Source: an uncultured Collinsella sp. (lineage in GTDB: Bacteria; Actinomycetota; Coriobacteriia; Coriobacteriales; Coriobacteriaceae). From it: a DNA stretch of 64,000 nucleotides. The stretch is from the NCBI GenBank assembly GCA_900542325.1, contig UQMY01000010.1:1-64000 (forward strand), read 5' to 3'. The translations under genes were made by a program, and so were the position numbers. The notes beneath the pieces were generated by a model. That model did no database searches, was not told where the DNA came from, and saw nothing but the letters and a program-made list of their open reading frames with translations. This document shows positions 34,289 through 43,039 of this stretch, piece after piece. Position 1 is the first letter of the stretch; every line of letters starts with the position of its first letter.

Positions 34289-34870
34289 ATGGAACTCACG
34301 GACCGCTCTGGTTACTTTGCGGGCCCCGGCATGCTCGGCGGCTCCTTTGGCGATGCCTCGCGCGCAAGCGACGAGGCCGCCGAGGGCGTCGTCGACCCCT
34401 GTCTGGGCCATGCGCCCGACCAGGTGGTCTTTTACGAGCTCACGCGTAAGTTTGTGGAGACCGAGGAAGACGTTCCCCAGGAGGCCTGCGACGTGCTGTA
34501 CTACACGCTCGCCGTGGGCCACCACACCGGCGTGCTCGACTGCTTTGAGCCGCGCCTGTCGGTGCCGGTAAACGTCTTCTATTCGCTCGTCGACGCGCTG
34601 CCGGAGGGGGAGGCCAAAACCAAGTTTGAGGCCATCCGCTCCTTTGGCGAGTGCCAGCTCGACAAGGCGGCGGTGCCGTCGCTGCTCGAGGCCTGCGATG
34701 CGCTGCTCGACGAGCGCGGTTTTCGCGGGTCGGCCAAGGCCGGCATCTCGGTGTTCGACGACGACTTTGGCCTGCATGCCCAGCAGGTCGCGTTCTTAAT
34801 GAAGTTCCGCGATCTGGTTGAGCGCGTGCGCGATGTTTCGGGCGTGTATCTGACGGGGAGGTTGCAGTAA
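34289..34870 (+). CDS. hycH: Formate hydrogenlyase maturation protein HycH
   Basis: 193 residues, matching HycH/HyfJ proteins needed for processing of the large subunit. Recognisable blocks are VVFYELTRKFVETEEDVPQE and the following LAVGHHTGVLDCFEP. The first 40 residues, of low complexity, are an addition compared with the E. coli protein. It starts one base after hyfI and its stop overlaps the ATG of hycI, so hyfI-hycH-hycI are translated as a set. Confidence 0.88.
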   Translation: MELTDRSGYFAGPGMLGGSFGDASRASDEAAEGVVDPCLGHAPDQVVFYELTRKFVETEEDVPQEACDVLYYTLAVGHHTGVLDCFEPRLSVPVNVFYSLVDALPEGEAKTKFEAIRSFGECQLDKAAVPSLLEACDALLDERGFRGSAKAGISVFDDDFGLHAQQVAFLMKFRDLVERVRDVSGVYLTGRLQ

Positions 34871-35373
34871 TGGGTCGCGTTGTGGATGGACGTGTGAACG
34901 GCGCCCCGTTTGCGGGTATCGTGCTCACGGCGGGAAGTGTGCTGCGTGCCGACGATGCCGCCGGCCCCGTGCTCTCCAAAAAGATGGAGGACGCGCCCAT
35001 TGCCGGTTGGTACACCATCGACGGCGGCCAAACGCCCGAAGACGACATCATCGAGGTCAAGCGCGAGCGTCCGCCGCGCCTGGTCTTGGTCGATGCCGCC
35101 GACATGGCGCTGCCCGTCGGGTCCATCCGTTTGCTCGACAAACGCGATGTGGCCCGCAAGTCGATGTTCACCACGCATTCGCTTCCCTTGTCGATCCTGA
35201 TCGAGGAAATCGAGCAATCGTGTGATGATATCGTCTTCGTTGGGATTCAGCCGGGCGATACGGAGTTCTACAACCCCATGTCCCCGGAAGTCTTTGACGC
35301 CGTCGACGCCGTGTACGACGCCGTGGCCGCCAACGACTTTTCCCACTTTGTCCGCTTGGGGCAAGAGCAATAG
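34870..35373 (+). CDS. hycI: Hydrogenase maturation protease HycI
   Basis: 167-residue M52-family endopeptidase that trims the C-terminus of HyfG after nickel insertion. GSVLRADDAAGPVL (the family's N-x-L-x-x-DD-x-x-G block), VLVDAADMAL and TTHSLPLSILIEE supply the nickel-sensing Asp and His residues, and GIQPGDTEFYNPMSPEV is typical of HycI. The ATG overlaps the hycH stop. HypA-F, needed for the NiFe(CN)2CO centre, are not in this window. Confidence 0.92.
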   Translation: MGRVVDGRVNGAPFAGIVLTAGSVLRADDAAGPVLSKKMEDAPIAGWYTIDGGQTPEDDIIEVKRERPPRLVLVDAADMALPVGSIRLLDKRDVARKSMFTTHSLPLSILIEEIEQSCDDIVFVGIQPGDTEFYNPMSPEVFDAVDAVYDAVAANDFSHFVRLGQEQ

Positions 35374-35412
35374 GAGCGCTTGTCCCTGCTGATTAGGAAA
35401 GAAGTGATTGAC

Positions 35413-36252
35413 ATGGCAGATTCCAAGGCAGAATATCCCGCTCCCGATTGCCTGGCGCCCGCCGCGATCGAGGCCAAGACCGAGGCCGCCGGCGTGACCA
35501 AGGCCAACCTGCCGGTCGCAAAGGCCTTTCTGTTGGCAATGTTCGCCGGTGCGTTCATCGCCTTCGGCGGTCTGTTCTTTACGGTGTTCTTGAGCGATAG
35601 CACGCTGGGCTGGGGCGCCCAGCGTGTCGTGGGCGGCCTGTGCTTTTGCCTGGGCCTGGTGCTGGTGCTGGTGTGCGGCGCCGAGCTGTTTACCGGCAAT
35701 TCTCTTATGGTCTGCGCGCTCAAGAGCAAAAAGATCACCCTGGCTCAGATGCTCAAGGCTTGGGTCGTCGTATGGGTCGGTAATTTTGTCGGTGCTCTGT
35801 TCATCGTCTTTTTGGTGTACATGGCCGGCATTTACAAGCTCAACGGCGAGGCGGTTGCCAATTCCATGGTGAGCGTCGCCGCCGGCAAGGTGACGATCGA
35901 CTGGGTGACGATCTTCTTCCGCGGCATCCTGTGCAACATCTTTGTGTGCCTGGCCGTGTGGATCGGTACCGCCGGCAAGACCGTGGTCGATAAGGTCGTG
36001 GGTATTTTGCTGCCGATCGCTGCCTTTGTGGCCTGCGGTTTTGAGCACTGCGTTGCCAACATGTACTTTTTGCCCATGGGTGCCGTGATGCACGCGTGCG
36101 GCTATGGTGCCGACGTCGCCGGCGCCGATGCGCTCAACGCTGCGGGCATTGCGTTTAACCTGTCCGCCGCTACGCTGGGCAACATCGTGGGCGGCGCGGT
36201 TCTGGTCGCGCTCGGCTACTGGTTTATCTACGCCAAGAAGTCCGAGGCGTAA
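35413..36252 (+). CDS. focA: Formate/nitrite family channel (FocA-like)
   Basis: 279-residue FNT-family membrane channel with six segments. Family blocks are FIAFGGLFFTVFL in the first helix region, VCGAELFTGNSLM near residue 94 and WVGNFVGALFIVF near 117. As the last gene of the formate hydrogenlyase operon it most likely imports or exports formate; nitrite is unlikely in this context. I use the ATG at 35413; a GTG three codons upstream is possible. A strong terminator follows. Confidence 0.92.
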   Translation: MADSKAEYPAPDCLAPAAIEAKTEAAGVTKANLPVAKAFLLAMFAGAFIAFGGLFFTVFLSDSTLGWGAQRVVGGLCFCLGLVLVLVCGAELFTGNSLMVCALKSKKITLAQMLKAWVVVWVGNFVGALFIVFLVYMAGIYKLNGEAVANSMVSVAAGKVTIDWVTIFFRGILCNIFVCLAVWIGTAGKTVVDKVVGILLPIAAFVACGFEHCVANMYFLPMGAVMHACGYGADVAGADALNAAGIAFNLSAATLGNIVGGAVLVALGYWFIYAKKSEA

Positions 36253-36275
36253 GGTATTCGTCTGTTTGACGTTGG

Positions 36276-36311
36276 GCCTCCCGCGGGGCGTTGCCGTGCG
36301 GGAGGCTTTTT
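36276..36311 (+). terminator. Terminator of the formate hydrogenlyase operon
   Basis: GCCTCCCGC (36276-36284) and GCGGGAGGC (36298-36306), followed by TTTTTGGG. It closes the operon after focA. Confidence 0.9.
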
Positions 36312-36375
36312 GGGTCTGGGGCTCGTTGTCGGGCTTTTGGCCTGTTGTGTTTGGCTGATGAAAGGGGTAATCGAG

Positions 36376-38493
36376 ATGGCATCTGCTGCGAAGCGTGACG
36401 GTCGCGCCGTGGTGACCACATGCGGGGGATGCTATGCCGATTGCGCCTTTGCGGCACGCGTTGAGGACGGTCGTGTGGTGGCTGAGTTGCCGGTGCCGGG
36501 GCATCCGTGCTCGGCGCGTGCCCTGTGCGCCCGCGGACGGCATCGCCTGGCAATGCCGTTTGACGAGCGCGACCGGATTTTGCATCCCATGCGTCGACGA
36601 GCTGATGGCTCGGGGTTCGATGCGATTTCGTGGGATGAGGCGTTCGCGCAGATCGCCGCGCGCCTTTTGGGGATTGTTGACGGGTATGGTCCCCGTGCGC
36701 TGGGCATGACGCTCGGCGTTCCCTCGTTCGACCGTTACTGGGCGTATCGATTTATGCATGCGCTGGGCTCGCCCAACGTGTACGGTGCCGACGGCGCCTG
36801 CGAGGTAAGCCGACTTACCGGTTGGGAGCACAGCCTGGGCTACAGCCCCGCCTCCGACCTGGCGCATACCGATTGCATCATGTATTTGGGGCGTTCCATT
36901 GTCGATTCGTCGACGATGGGGGCCGTTGATGCGCTCAACGATGCGCGCCGGCGCGGGGCGAAGATCATCGTGGTTGACCCCCGGCGCAGTGGCTCGGCTG
37001 CGCTTGCCGACCGCTGGCTGCGCGTGCGCCCGGGCTGCGACCTGGCCTTGCTGCTGGGCATTGCGCATGTCTTGATTGCCGAGGACCTGTATGACCACGA
37101 GTTCGTGACCCGCTATACCACGGGTTTTGACGAGCTGGCGCAGGCGGCCCGTGCTTGGACGCCCGAGTGGGCCGAGTCGATGTGCGACGTGCCGGCCGCA
37201 GAGATTGTCGCCACGGCGTGTGATCTCGCTGCCGCCGCGCCTGCCGCTGTGGTGGATGCGGGCTTTCATGGTGGCATCGGTATCGCGTATGCCAATAGCA
37301 CCCAGACCGCGCGTGCTATCTGCTTGGTCGATGTGCTGCTGGGCTGCATCGGACACGCGGGCGGCGCGCTCAATCCACCTACACCGCTTGTGCTGGGCGA
37401 CCTTGATCCCATGCGCTTTGGGACGCCGTCGGTGCCGCGTGAGCCTAAGTTGGGGTCCGAGCGCTATCCGCTCGTCGACCCCGAGCGCGGTCTGTGCACG
37501 ACCATCGGCCAATCCATTTTGGCCGGCGATTTGCGCGGGCTCATCGTCTATGCCAGTAACCCCGGGGCGGGCTATGGCAATGCACGGGCTTGGTTGGGTA
37601 TTTTGCAGCAGCTCGACTTGCTTGTGACGATTGATATTCGCTGGTCCGAGACGGCGCGTGCGTCCGATTTCGTGCTGCCCGATGTGACGTATCTGGAGGC
37701 CGACCGCGGCGTGGGAACGGTCGTGGGCCGCAACGACGCGCGCGTGTTCTACCGTAACGCCGTACTGCCCGTGCAGCATGCCGACACACGTCCCGGTCGG
37801 GAGATTTTTGCCGGTCTGGCGCAGGCGAGTGGCGTGGGTGAGTACTTCCAGTTTACGTCTGACGATCTGGCGGCTGCCCAGGTGGCGCCGTTTGGGATCG
37901 ACTTGGACGAGCTCAAGGAGCGAGGCTGGGCCGACACGGGCGTATTGCTGCCGCTGCGCACAGGTGAGCCCGTGATTCCGCTGGACGGCGGCAGGATCGA
38001 GCTGGCAAGCGACGTGTGGGACCGCGCCGGTCTGGGTCGCGTGCCCAACTGGATCGCGCCCATGGTTGAGCCAAGCCCGGGGATGTTTCGCCTCATTAGC
38101 GGCAATCGACCCTTTGAGTCGCATACCTCGCGCAGGCTCGCGGCGGCCGGTGCCGCCGAGGCGGGTTCGGACTTGGACGCCGTGCAGATGAACGCCGATG
38201 TCGCCGCTCGCATGGGTATCGCCGATGGCGAGGTCGTCGAGGTCGTGAGCGACATGGGCCGCGATCGCGTGCGCGTGGAGACGACGCCGTATCTGCATCC
38301 GGCGTGCATTTTTACGTCGGCCGCTCCTGGTGGGCGTTCGTTTGGGACCGGCGCGGATGGCGCCCAAGCGCTCGGCGTTGGCCCGCTCGACCATACGCCG
38401 CTGCGCTGGGATCCCATTACGGGCGCCGCACTCACCCAGGAAAACGCCGTTCGCGTGGAAAAGATTGTCGCGCGTGGGGATAATAGCGAATGA
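36376..38493 (+). CDS. DMSO-reductase-family molybdopterin oxidoreductase, orphan
   Basis: 705-residue bis-MGD enzyme. The N-terminal cluster ligands are TTCGGCYADCAFA with a fourth cysteine in RALCARGRH. The likely molybdenum ligand is Cys in GADGACEVSRLTG near residue 141, as in thiosulfate/polysulfide reductase catalytic subunits, not Sec. Other blocks: DPRRSGSAALADRW, GLIVYASNPGAGYG, SDFVLPDVTYLE and a C-terminal domain ending near ENAVRV. No signal peptide and no partner ferredoxin or membrane subunit adjoins it, so it is cytoplasmic with unknown substrate. AAAGGGG lies nine bases before the ATG. It sits between focA and selA. Confidence 0.88.
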   Translation: MASAAKRDGRAVVTTCGGCYADCAFAARVEDGRVVAELPVPGHPCSARALCARGRHRLAMPFDERDRILHPMRRRADGSGFDAISWDEAFAQIAARLLGIVDGYGPRALGMTLGVPSFDRYWAYRFMHALGSPNVYGADGACEVSRLTGWEHSLGYSPASDLAHTDCIMYLGRSIVDSSTMGAVDALNDARRRGAKIIVVDPRRSGSAALADRWLRVRPGCDLALLLGIAHVLIAEDLYDHEFVTRYTTGFDELAQAARAWTPEWAESMCDVPAAEIVATACDLAAAAPAAVVDAGFHGGIGIAYANSTQTARAICLVDVLLGCIGHAGGALNPPTPLVLGDLDPMRFGTPSVPREPKLGSERYPLVDPERGLCTTIGQSILAGDLRGLIVYASNPGAGYGNARAWLGILQQLDLLVTIDIRWSETARASDFVLPDVTYLEADRGVGTVVGRNDARVFYRNAVLPVQHADTRPGREIFAGLAQASGVGEYFQFTSDDLAAAQVAPFGIDLDELKERGWADTGVLLPLRTGEPVIPLDGGRIELASDVWDRAGLGRVPNWIAPMVEPSPGMFRLISGNRPFESHTSRRLAAAGAAEAGSDLDAVQMNADVAARMGIADGEVVEVVSDMGRDRVRVETTPYLHPACIFTSAAPGGRSFGTGADGAQALGVGPLDHTPLRWDPITGAALTQENAVRVEKIVARGDNSE

Positions 38494-38569
38494 TTGCCTC
38501 AGCCGATCGATTTGGCTGATTGTTTGACGTTCTAACGATTGATTCACCTTTGGTTTTGAAAGGCCGCAC

Positions 38570-40027
38570 ATGAGCGATAGCCAGAACATTTCCGATGAGG
38601 TGCGCGCCCGCCTGCGCGCCATTCCCTCCGTCAACGAGCTGCTTGCCGAGTGGCCGGTAGTTAAGGCGGCGGGGGAGACCTGCGACGCAGTGGTGCATGC
38701 CGCCGTCACGGCCGCGCTCGACGAGGAGCGCGCTGCGATTCGTGCCGGTGCCGCTCCACGCTCTAAGCGCGAGCTGGCCTCGGCCATCGAGTGGCGTGCG
38801 CATCGATCCGCACTGCCGAGCCTGCGTCCTGCCGTCAACGCCACGGGTGTGGTCATCCATACCAACTTGGGTCGCGCCCCGCTCGCGGAGTCGGCCGCTA
38901 AGGCCGTGGCCGAGGTCGCGCGCGGGTACAGCACGCTCGAGTACAGTGTGGACACCTGTTCGCGCGGGTCGCGCAAGGAGCATGCCGCGCAGCTCATCCG
39001 CTCGCTTACCGGTGCCGAGGATGCGCTGGTCGTCAACAATAACGCCGCCGCGGTGCTGCTGGTGCTTGCCACCCATGCCGCAGGAAAGGAGGTCATCGTC
39101 AGCCGCGGCGAGCTTGTCGAGATCGGCGGCAGCTTCCGCATCCCCGATGTTATGGCGGCTTCGGGCGCCAAACTCGTCGAGGTCGGCGCTACCAACCGCA
39201 CGCATTTGTGCGACTATGAGCGCGCCATCACGCCCGATACAGCGATGATCCTCAAGGTCCATCCTTCCAACTATCGCATCGAGGGTTTTCACGAGGAGGT
39301 GGGCTCTCGGGAGCTTGCCGCCCTGGCCCACAAGCATGGCTTGCTGTTCTACGAGGACCAGGGGTCGGGCGCGCTGTTGCCCGATGACATCTTGGTACGC
39401 GGCGGCGAAGAAACCACGCCGGCTTCGGTTTCGGCAGGGCTCGATCTGGTGTCGTGCTCGGGCGATAAACTGCTCGGTGCCGCACAGGCGGGCATTATCA
39501 TGGGCCGTCGCGATCTGGTCCAGGCCTGTGGGTCACATCCGCTTATGCGCGCCCTGCGCCCGGGCAAGTTGGCGCTCACGGCGCTCGAGGCCACACTGCG
39601 CATCTACATGGACGGGGCGGATGTGGCCCATCGCGAGGTGCCGGTGCTCAACATGCTCACGCTTCCGCAGGCCCATTTGGAGCGACGTGCTCGCAAGCTG
39701 CGCGATCGTATAGTCGCCGGGCTCGATAAGGCCGGTTGCCCGTGCGCCGTTGAGTTGGAGATTGTCGAGGAATCGTCGACCCCCGGTGGCGGCTCGCTGC
39801 CTACCGTGGAGCTGCCCACGATGTGCGTTGCCGTGCGTCTTGTTGACGAGCGTCTGACGGTCGACGCGCTCAAGCGCTCGCTTGTCCAGGACTTTGACAC
39901 GCCGGTCGTCACGCGAACCTCGCACGATCGCATTTTGTTTGACGTCCGTACGCTCGTGGGCGACCGCGATATCGAGACGGCGGCATCGACGCTCGTCGCG
40001 TGCGTTGAGAAGGCGGTGCGCCGATGA
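38570..40027 (+). CDS. selA: L-seryl-tRNA(Sec) selenium transferase
   Basis: Converts Ser-tRNA-Sec to Sec-tRNA-Sec with selenophosphate. 485 residues; PLP lysine K300 in SCSGDKLLGAAQAG, N-terminal tRNA-binding block around RLRAIPSVNELL and NATGVVIHTNLGRAPL near residue 92. GAAAGG precedes the ATG. Its stop overlaps the selB start (ATGA), and selC follows selB, so the Sec machinery is one locus apart from selD at 13.3 kb. Confidence 0.96.
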   Translation: MSDSQNISDEVRARLRAIPSVNELLAEWPVVKAAGETCDAVVHAAVTAALDEERAAIRAGAAPRSKRELASAIEWRAHRSALPSLRPAVNATGVVIHTNLGRAPLAESAAKAVAEVARGYSTLEYSVDTCSRGSRKEHAAQLIRSLTGAEDALVVNNNAAAVLLVLATHAAGKEVIVSRGELVEIGGSFRIPDVMAASGAKLVEVGATNRTHLCDYERAITPDTAMILKVHPSNYRIEGFHEEVGSRELAALAHKHGLLFYEDQGSGALLPDDILVRGGEETTPASVSAGLDLVSCSGDKLLGAAQAGIIMGRRDLVQACGSHPLMRALRPGKLALTALEATLRIYMDGADVAHREVPVLNMLTLPQAHLERRARKLRDRIVAGLDKAGCPCAVELEIVEESSTPGGGSLPTVELPTMCVAVRLVDERLTVDALKRSLVQDFDTPVVTRTSHDRILFDVRTLVGDRDIETAASTLVACVEKAVRR

Positions 40028-41991
40028 GTGAGACCGAAGCGCTGGTGGAGTGTCCCGTTATCGTTGGCACGGCGGGCCACGTTGACCACGGTAAGTCCGC
40101 ACTGATCGAGGCGCTGACCGGCAAGAATCCCGACCGTCTGGAGGTTGAGCGCCGTCGCGGTATGACCGTGGAGCTGGGCTTTGGCGAGCTGGCGCTGCCG
40201 AGTGGCAAGATCGTGGGCCTGGTCGACGTGCCGGGCCACGCCCACTACCTGCGCGCCATGGTGCAGGGCGCCACTGGCATCGACGTGGCCGTGCTGGTGG
40301 TTTCGGCCGTCGAGGGCGTGATGCCGCAGACCCGCGAGCACGTGCATGTGCTGGAGCTGCTGGGCGTCACACACATGGTGGTCGCGCTGACGATGTGTGA
40401 TCTGGCCGACGCCGAGATGACCGAGCTTGCCGAGCTCGATGTCGATGACTTTTTGTCGGGTACCGTGTTTGCGGACGCGCCGATGGTGCCTGTGTCGTCC
40501 AAGACCGGCGCGGGAATCGATGATTTGCTGGCTGCGCTCGACGAGCAGGTTGCCGCTTGCTGGGGTGCCTGCCGTGCCCGTGCCGAGCTCACCGATGCCG
40601 CACCGCGTCTGCCCATCGACCGCTGCTTTACGATTAAGGGCGTCGGCACTGTCGTAACGGGAACGCTGCACGATGCGCCGGTTGCGGTGGGCGACGAGCT
40701 GATGGCTTTGCCGTCGCGTACGGTCTGTCGCGTGCGCGGGATTCAGGTGCATGGCGATACGCCGCGCGCGCTGCCTGGTCAGCGTGTGGCGCTCAACCTA
40801 GTTGGTGACGGTGTCGCGGCGCTTGACCGTGGCGAGATGCTGGGCGTGGCGGACCGCTTTGGCCAGACGTTGCGCTTTATGATGACGTTCACCTACCTGG
40901 GCCGCGAGGGTACCAAGCCGCGCGTGCTCGAGTCGGGCGTGCGTGTGCATGTGATGGCCGGCACGGCCGAGGTCGTCGGCCGCATCATGCTTTTGGAGGG
41001 CGAGGCCCCCATGGCGGTGGGCGAGACCCGTACCGTGCAGGTGCGCCTGGAGGAGCCGCTGCCGCTGTGTGCCGGAGACCATGCCGTGGTGCTGTCGTAT
41101 TCGCCCGTTATGCTCATCGGCGGCGGGCGCGTGTTGTTGTCGCGCTGCCGCCGTTCGCGCGAGCTTTCGGCCGGCGAGCGCGCGCTGTTTACGGCGCTTG
41201 AGGCCGGCGATATCGCGGGCGGTGTAGGCGCTTGGCTGGCGCTGCAAGCGCTGCCGGTTACGGCGATTGATGTTGCCGAGGCTTTAGATCTTGGTGTCAG
41301 CGAGGTCGATGCCGCACTGCGCGGGTTGGTGGCGCAGGGCTCCGTTCGCAAGCTTGCCGTAGGTGATGCAGACCTCTTGGCGGACGCCGTGGTGCTCGAC
41401 GCCGCGATGGATGCACTGGCGGCGACCCTGTCAGCCATGCACGCGGCGGCTCCCAAGGAGACAGGCTTTACGCCCGGCGCCGTTGCCCACGCTGCGTGGC
41501 CTGCCGCTGATGAAGGCGTTGCCGCGGCTCTGATTGCCGAGGGCTGCTCGCGCGGCGTGTGCGCCGCCGAGGGCGCCGAAGTGTTCGACCCGCACTCCGC
41601 TGCCGCTGCGGCGCGTGTGGTGCGCGAGGCCTGCGAACGTATCGTTGCCTTGCTGGACGAAGCCGGCCTCGATGCACCGACATTGCCCGAGGTGGGCGAG
41701 CAGTTGCAGCTCGATCGCGACACCATGACGCGTGCCCTGCGCGAGCTTTCGCTCAACCGCTCGATCGTTAAGGTCGAGCGCGACGTTGCCCTGTCCGCTG
41801 CCGCCGAGGCCCATGCGCGCGAGCTCGTTGCCGCCGCCATTGAGGCAGCCGGCGGCGCTGCCACCACGAGCGTGCTGCGCGAGGCGCTGGGCGTGTCGCG
41901 CAAACGTGCCATCAGCATCTTGGAGCACATGGATGCCGTGCGCTTCACAACCCTCGACAAAGAAGCCGGCGGCTTGCGCTCCCTGCGCTAG
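40024..41991 (+). CDS. selB: Selenocysteine-specific elongation factor SelB
   Basis: Delivers Sec-tRNA to UGA codons that carry a SECIS hairpin, such as those in fdhF and selD here. 655 residues: an EF-Tu-like GTPase core with GTAGHVDHGKS near residue 16, DVPGHAHYLRAM near 70, domains II and III, then winged-helix repeats in the last ~250 residues that bind SECIS RNA. Length is standard. The ATG overlaps the selA stop. Confidence 0.96.
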   Translation: MSETEALVECPVIVGTAGHVDHGKSALIEALTGKNPDRLEVERRRGMTVELGFGELALPSGKIVGLVDVPGHAHYLRAMVQGATGIDVAVLVVSAVEGVMPQTREHVHVLELLGVTHMVVALTMCDLADAEMTELAELDVDDFLSGTVFADAPMVPVSSKTGAGIDDLLAALDEQVAACWGACRARAELTDAAPRLPIDRCFTIKGVGTVVTGTLHDAPVAVGDELMALPSRTVCRVRGIQVHGDTPRALPGQRVALNLVGDGVAALDRGEMLGVADRFGQTLRFMMTFTYLGREGTKPRVLESGVRVHVMAGTAEVVGRIMLLEGEAPMAVGETRTVQVRLEEPLPLCAGDHAVVLSYSPVMLIGGGRVLLSRCRRSRELSAGERALFTALEAGDIAGGVGAWLALQALPVTAIDVAEALDLGVSEVDAALRGLVAQGSVRKLAVGDADLLADAVVLDAAMDALAATLSAMHAAAPKETGFTPGAVAHAAWPAADEGVAAALIAEGCSRGVCAAEGAEVFDPHSAAAAARVVREACERIVALLDEAGLDAPTLPEVGEQLQLDRDTMTRALRELSLNRSIVKVERDVALSAAAEAHARELVAAAIEAAGGAATTSVLREALGVSRKRAISILEHMDAVRFTTLDKEAGGLRSLR

Positions 41992-42016
41992 ATCGGTCAT
42001 ACCGCCCCGCCCCCTC

Positions 42017-42083
42017 AGTTGCGGTGAAATAGTTCCTATTTGGAGGCTTTGGCAGCAAATACAGGAACTATTCCACCGCAACT
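42017..42083. repeat. AGTTGCGGTGAAAT palindrome, copy 4
   Basis: 21-bp arms (42017-42037, 42063-42083) with one mismatch and inner arm AGTTCCT. It lies 26 bases after selB and before the selC promoter. Confidence 0.9.
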
Positions 42084-42140
42084 TCTTGCTCGTCTTTTTG
42101 GGTTGGAGCCGTTTCGGTTTGGTAAAATACCGCCGCACTT

Positions 42141-42237
42141 GGGAACGGATGGGCTCCGGTGGGCTCCGCGGTCCTCAAAACCGTTGCGAGGCGTGCAAAA
42201 CGTCTTGGATGTGTTCGATTCACATACGTTCCCGCCA
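42141..42237 (+). tRNA. selC: tRNA-Sec (TCA), selC
   Basis: 97 nt with encoded GCCA end. Hallmarks: 6-bp D stem (GGGCTC-CGGT-GGGCTC), anticodon TCA at 42175-42177 in loop CCTCAAA, a long variable arm CGAGGCGT/ACGTCTTG, and T arm ATGTG-TTCGATT-CACAT. The acceptor GGGAACG pairs with CGTTCCC; the eighth pair expected for tRNA-Sec is a G-A mismatch (42148/42226). Position 33 is C instead of the near-universal U. A -10 (TAAAAT, 42123-42128) lies just upstream. It directly follows selA-selB. Confidence 0.9.
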
Positions 42238-42245
42238 TACGCTAC

Positions 42246-42301
42246 CAGCGCTTTTGTGCTCGCGGTCTTGCTGCGTGCCGCAAAGGCGCTGTTTTGTTTT
42301 T
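42246..42301 (+). terminator. Terminator of selC
   Basis: CAGCGCTTT pairs with AAAGGCGCTG across a 30-base loop that has internal pairing, followed by TTTTGTTTTT. It separates selC from mobA. Confidence 0.7.
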
Positions 42302-42391
42302 GCACGAGCTTTTCGTAGCGCCGCTATTTCGGCGGCTGTATTTAGCTTCGTGCACCGGGTTTCGAGCATGCCGATGGAGGTGTTTTGCCGT

Positions 42392-43024
42392 ATGACTACC
42401 GTAAGACGTGCCGATCTTTCTTGTGTCGTCCAGGCGGGCGGGTTGTCGTCGCGAATGGGCTGCGATAAGGCACGCATGGCGTTTTGCGGCGAGCCGCTCA
42501 TCGAGCGCGTGCTGGGTCGGCTGGCGCCAGTTGCCGGCGAGTTGGTCGCGACGACTTCGCGTCCCAGCGAGCTTGCCTATCTTGAGGAACTTATGTTTGA
42601 TGGCCTGCGCCCCCGCGTGGTGATGGACGTCGACGGTCCCGCCGGTGCCATGCGCGGCATCGCGAGCTCGTTGGCCGCGGCCCGATTGCCGCTCGTGGCG
42701 ATCGTCGCCTGCGACATGCCGTTTGTCTCGCCGGAACTGATCGGCGCGCTTGCCGATCGTGTTGAGGCCGAGGCGCTCGATGTGTGCGTGCCGCGCGAGG
42801 AGCGGGGGATTGAGCCGCTTTGCGCCGTCTGGCGCTGTGACGCGTGTGCGCCGGTTGCCCACGAGCTGCTCGCCTGCGACCGCCAGCGCATTCGCTGCCT
42901 GATCAATCGCGTTCAGGCTGGTTATATGGATGAGCCGCAGATTGTTAAGGCCGCGGGCTCGACGCTCTGCTTCGAGAACGTCAATACGCCCGAGGAGTTT
43001 GCGGCGGCCGAGTTACTCGCCTAG
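42392..43024 (+). CDS. mobA: Molybdenum cofactor guanylyltransferase MobA
   Basis: Joins GMP to molybdopterin to make the MGD cofactor required by FdhF and the orphan oxidoreductase. 210 residues with the nucleotidyltransferase signature QAGGLSSRMGCDKARM near residue 13, MDVDGPAGAMRGI near 75 and VACDMPFVSPEL near 102. The ATG at 42392 follows GGAGGTG; upstream in-frame ATGs at 42368 and 42374 are less well spaced. Apart from the moe/mog block but next to the Sec genes. Confidence 0.92.
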   Translation: MTTVRRADLSCVVQAGGLSSRMGCDKARMAFCGEPLIERVLGRLAPVAGELVATTSRPSELAYLEELMFDGLRPRVVMDVDGPAGAMRGIASSLAAARLPLVAIVACDMPFVSPELIGALADRVEAEALDVCVPREERGIEPLCAVWRCDACAPVAHELLACDRQRIRCLINRVQAGYMDEPQIVKAAGSTLCFENVNTPEEFAAAELLA

Positions 43025-43039
43025 ACGATGGGAGATGCC

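Noticed and set aside
34579..39201. Very long open frame on the minus strand opposite hycH to selA
   Set aside because: It lies opposite several well-identified plus-strand genes. In GC-rich DNA the antisense frame of biased codons stays open; the product shows no domain and has no ribosome site.
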